Source: J027 sp034437655
GTDB taxonomy: Bacteria; Chloroflexota; Anaerolineae; Aggregatilineales; J027
Length of the DNA: 64,000 bases
Direction of reading: 5' to 3'
Assembly (NCBI GenBank): GCA_034437655.1
Contig: DAOTTU010000044.1
Span: 186,001-250,000, forward strand
Both the position numbers and the translations under genes were made by a program. Positions within the stretch are counted from its first letter, which is position 1. Each line of letters opens with the position of its first letter. Shown piece after piece: positions 63,539-64,000 of the stretch. The notes beneath the pieces were generated by a model that saw only the letters and a program-made list of their open reading frames with translations, was not told the DNA's origin and did no database searches.

Positions 63539-64000
63539 ATGGGTAAAAAGGCTGTGTGGTGGGCATTGGTGAGTGTGTTGTTGTTACTGCTGACGGCTTG
63601 CGGAGAGGATGAGAATGCAACCCCGGCCCCAGCACCAGAACCGACCTTTGTTCCCTGGCAAACCAGCAGTGTGCCGATTAACTTGAACAATGCACCGCGG
63701 ATAGACATTATTGCTCAGATTAGCATTCATAACGCGACTGTTTCTGAACTCAAATTTTCCAGTGACAGTGCCTATCTTGCGACCTTGAGTTCTGGTGACC
63801 GTCGCATTAATGTGTGGGACTTAGAAACGGGTGTTGTACAGGTCGAACTGGGGGGTGTTGAAGGTATCGAAATGTTGTTTTCCACCGATAGTGAATTTTT
63901 GTACGTGGTGGACTTTGAACAACAGATTACGCAGTGGCCGATTGTCAGTGGTGAACAGCAAGACGTCGTTGAACTCAATTTAGATCGTGCCGGGCCGGTG
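63539..64000 (+). CDS. WD40-like lipoprotein (3' end outside window)
   Basis: 154 codons are visible and the frame is open at the right edge. The signal LLLLLTAC is a lipobox (lipid anchor near Cys21), followed by a short Pro/Ala/Thr linker. From about residue 55 a beta-propeller repeat is recognisable (KFSSDSAYLATLSSGDRRIN with VWDLETG), the WD40 pattern, and a second begins near 105 (LFSTDSEFLYVVDFEQQITQW). AGGAG lies eight bases before the ATG. An extracytoplasmic binding scaffold is likely. Confidence 0.8.
   Translation, partial: MGKKAVWWALVSVLLLLLTACGEDENATPAPAPEPTFVPWQTSSVPINLNNAPRIDIIAQISIHNATVSELKFSSDSAYLATLSSGDRRINVWDLETGVVQVELGGVEGIEMLFSTDSEFLYVVDFEQQITQWPIVSGEQQDVVELNLDRAGPV

Overview
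The window is a dense stretch of bacterial chromosome with mostly housekeeping and signalling genes. I see no phage, transposase or CRISPR array. Several features fit Chloroflexota, probably an Anaerolineae-like lineage: threonine/proline-rich membrane-anchored surface proteins, very long multi-GAF sensor kinases, a SpoVS-like protein, a Ycf45/SpoIIIAA-like ATPase with an R3H domain, and an Uma2 nuclease. This placement is an inference from gene content; no 16S rRNA gene is present.

Positions 1-13050: a lipoprotein cut by the left edge, tRNA-Pro(UGG) with a strongly foldable non-coding stretch beside it, a membrane protein, ygfZ, trmD, an FtsK translocase encoded as two genes (membrane anchor, then motor), a GH31 alpha-glucosidase, a His-rich polytopic membrane protein and an L,D-transpeptidase. 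Positions 13200-24900: a surface protein, a NUDIX hydrolase, Uma2, a prenyl synthase with an ABC exporter, a methyltransferase, fabI, a response regulator and a succinate dehydrogenase operon (fused sdhC/D, then sdhA, sdhB).

Positions 24900-38500: ybaK, then an opposing operon of two proteins that look like degenerate histidine kinases plus a YkgJ cysteine-cluster protein, a TPR membrane protein, an M14 peptidase, a DUF3048 protein, RNase P RNA, a lipoprotein, and the cluster SRP RNA, G5/DUF348 protein, rsmA. Positions 37461-48843 hold the most striking unit: a REC protein with a degenerate GGDEF domain, a 2986-residue histidine kinase with about 13 GAF and 3 PAS domains, a single-domain receiver, and an alpha/beta hydrolase whose nucleophile serine is replaced by glycine.

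Positions 49083-64000: an acyl-ACP-reductase-like gene paired with a left-handed beta-helix protein, a GNAT-like protein, the Ycf45-like ATPase, tmk (apparently started from CTG), dnaA with a 676-base non-coding region that is a candidate origin, spoVS, an acyl-CoA synthetase and dehydrogenase pair, a DUF177 gene behind a canonical promoter and a structured leader whose pseudoknot could hide the ribosome binding site, the primary sigma factor, and a WD40-like lipoprotein cut by the right edge.

The best candidates for something undescribed are the giant sensor operon, the paired pseudo-kinases, the acyl-ACP-reductase pair, the leader at 61531-61715 and the structured element at 1426-1557.
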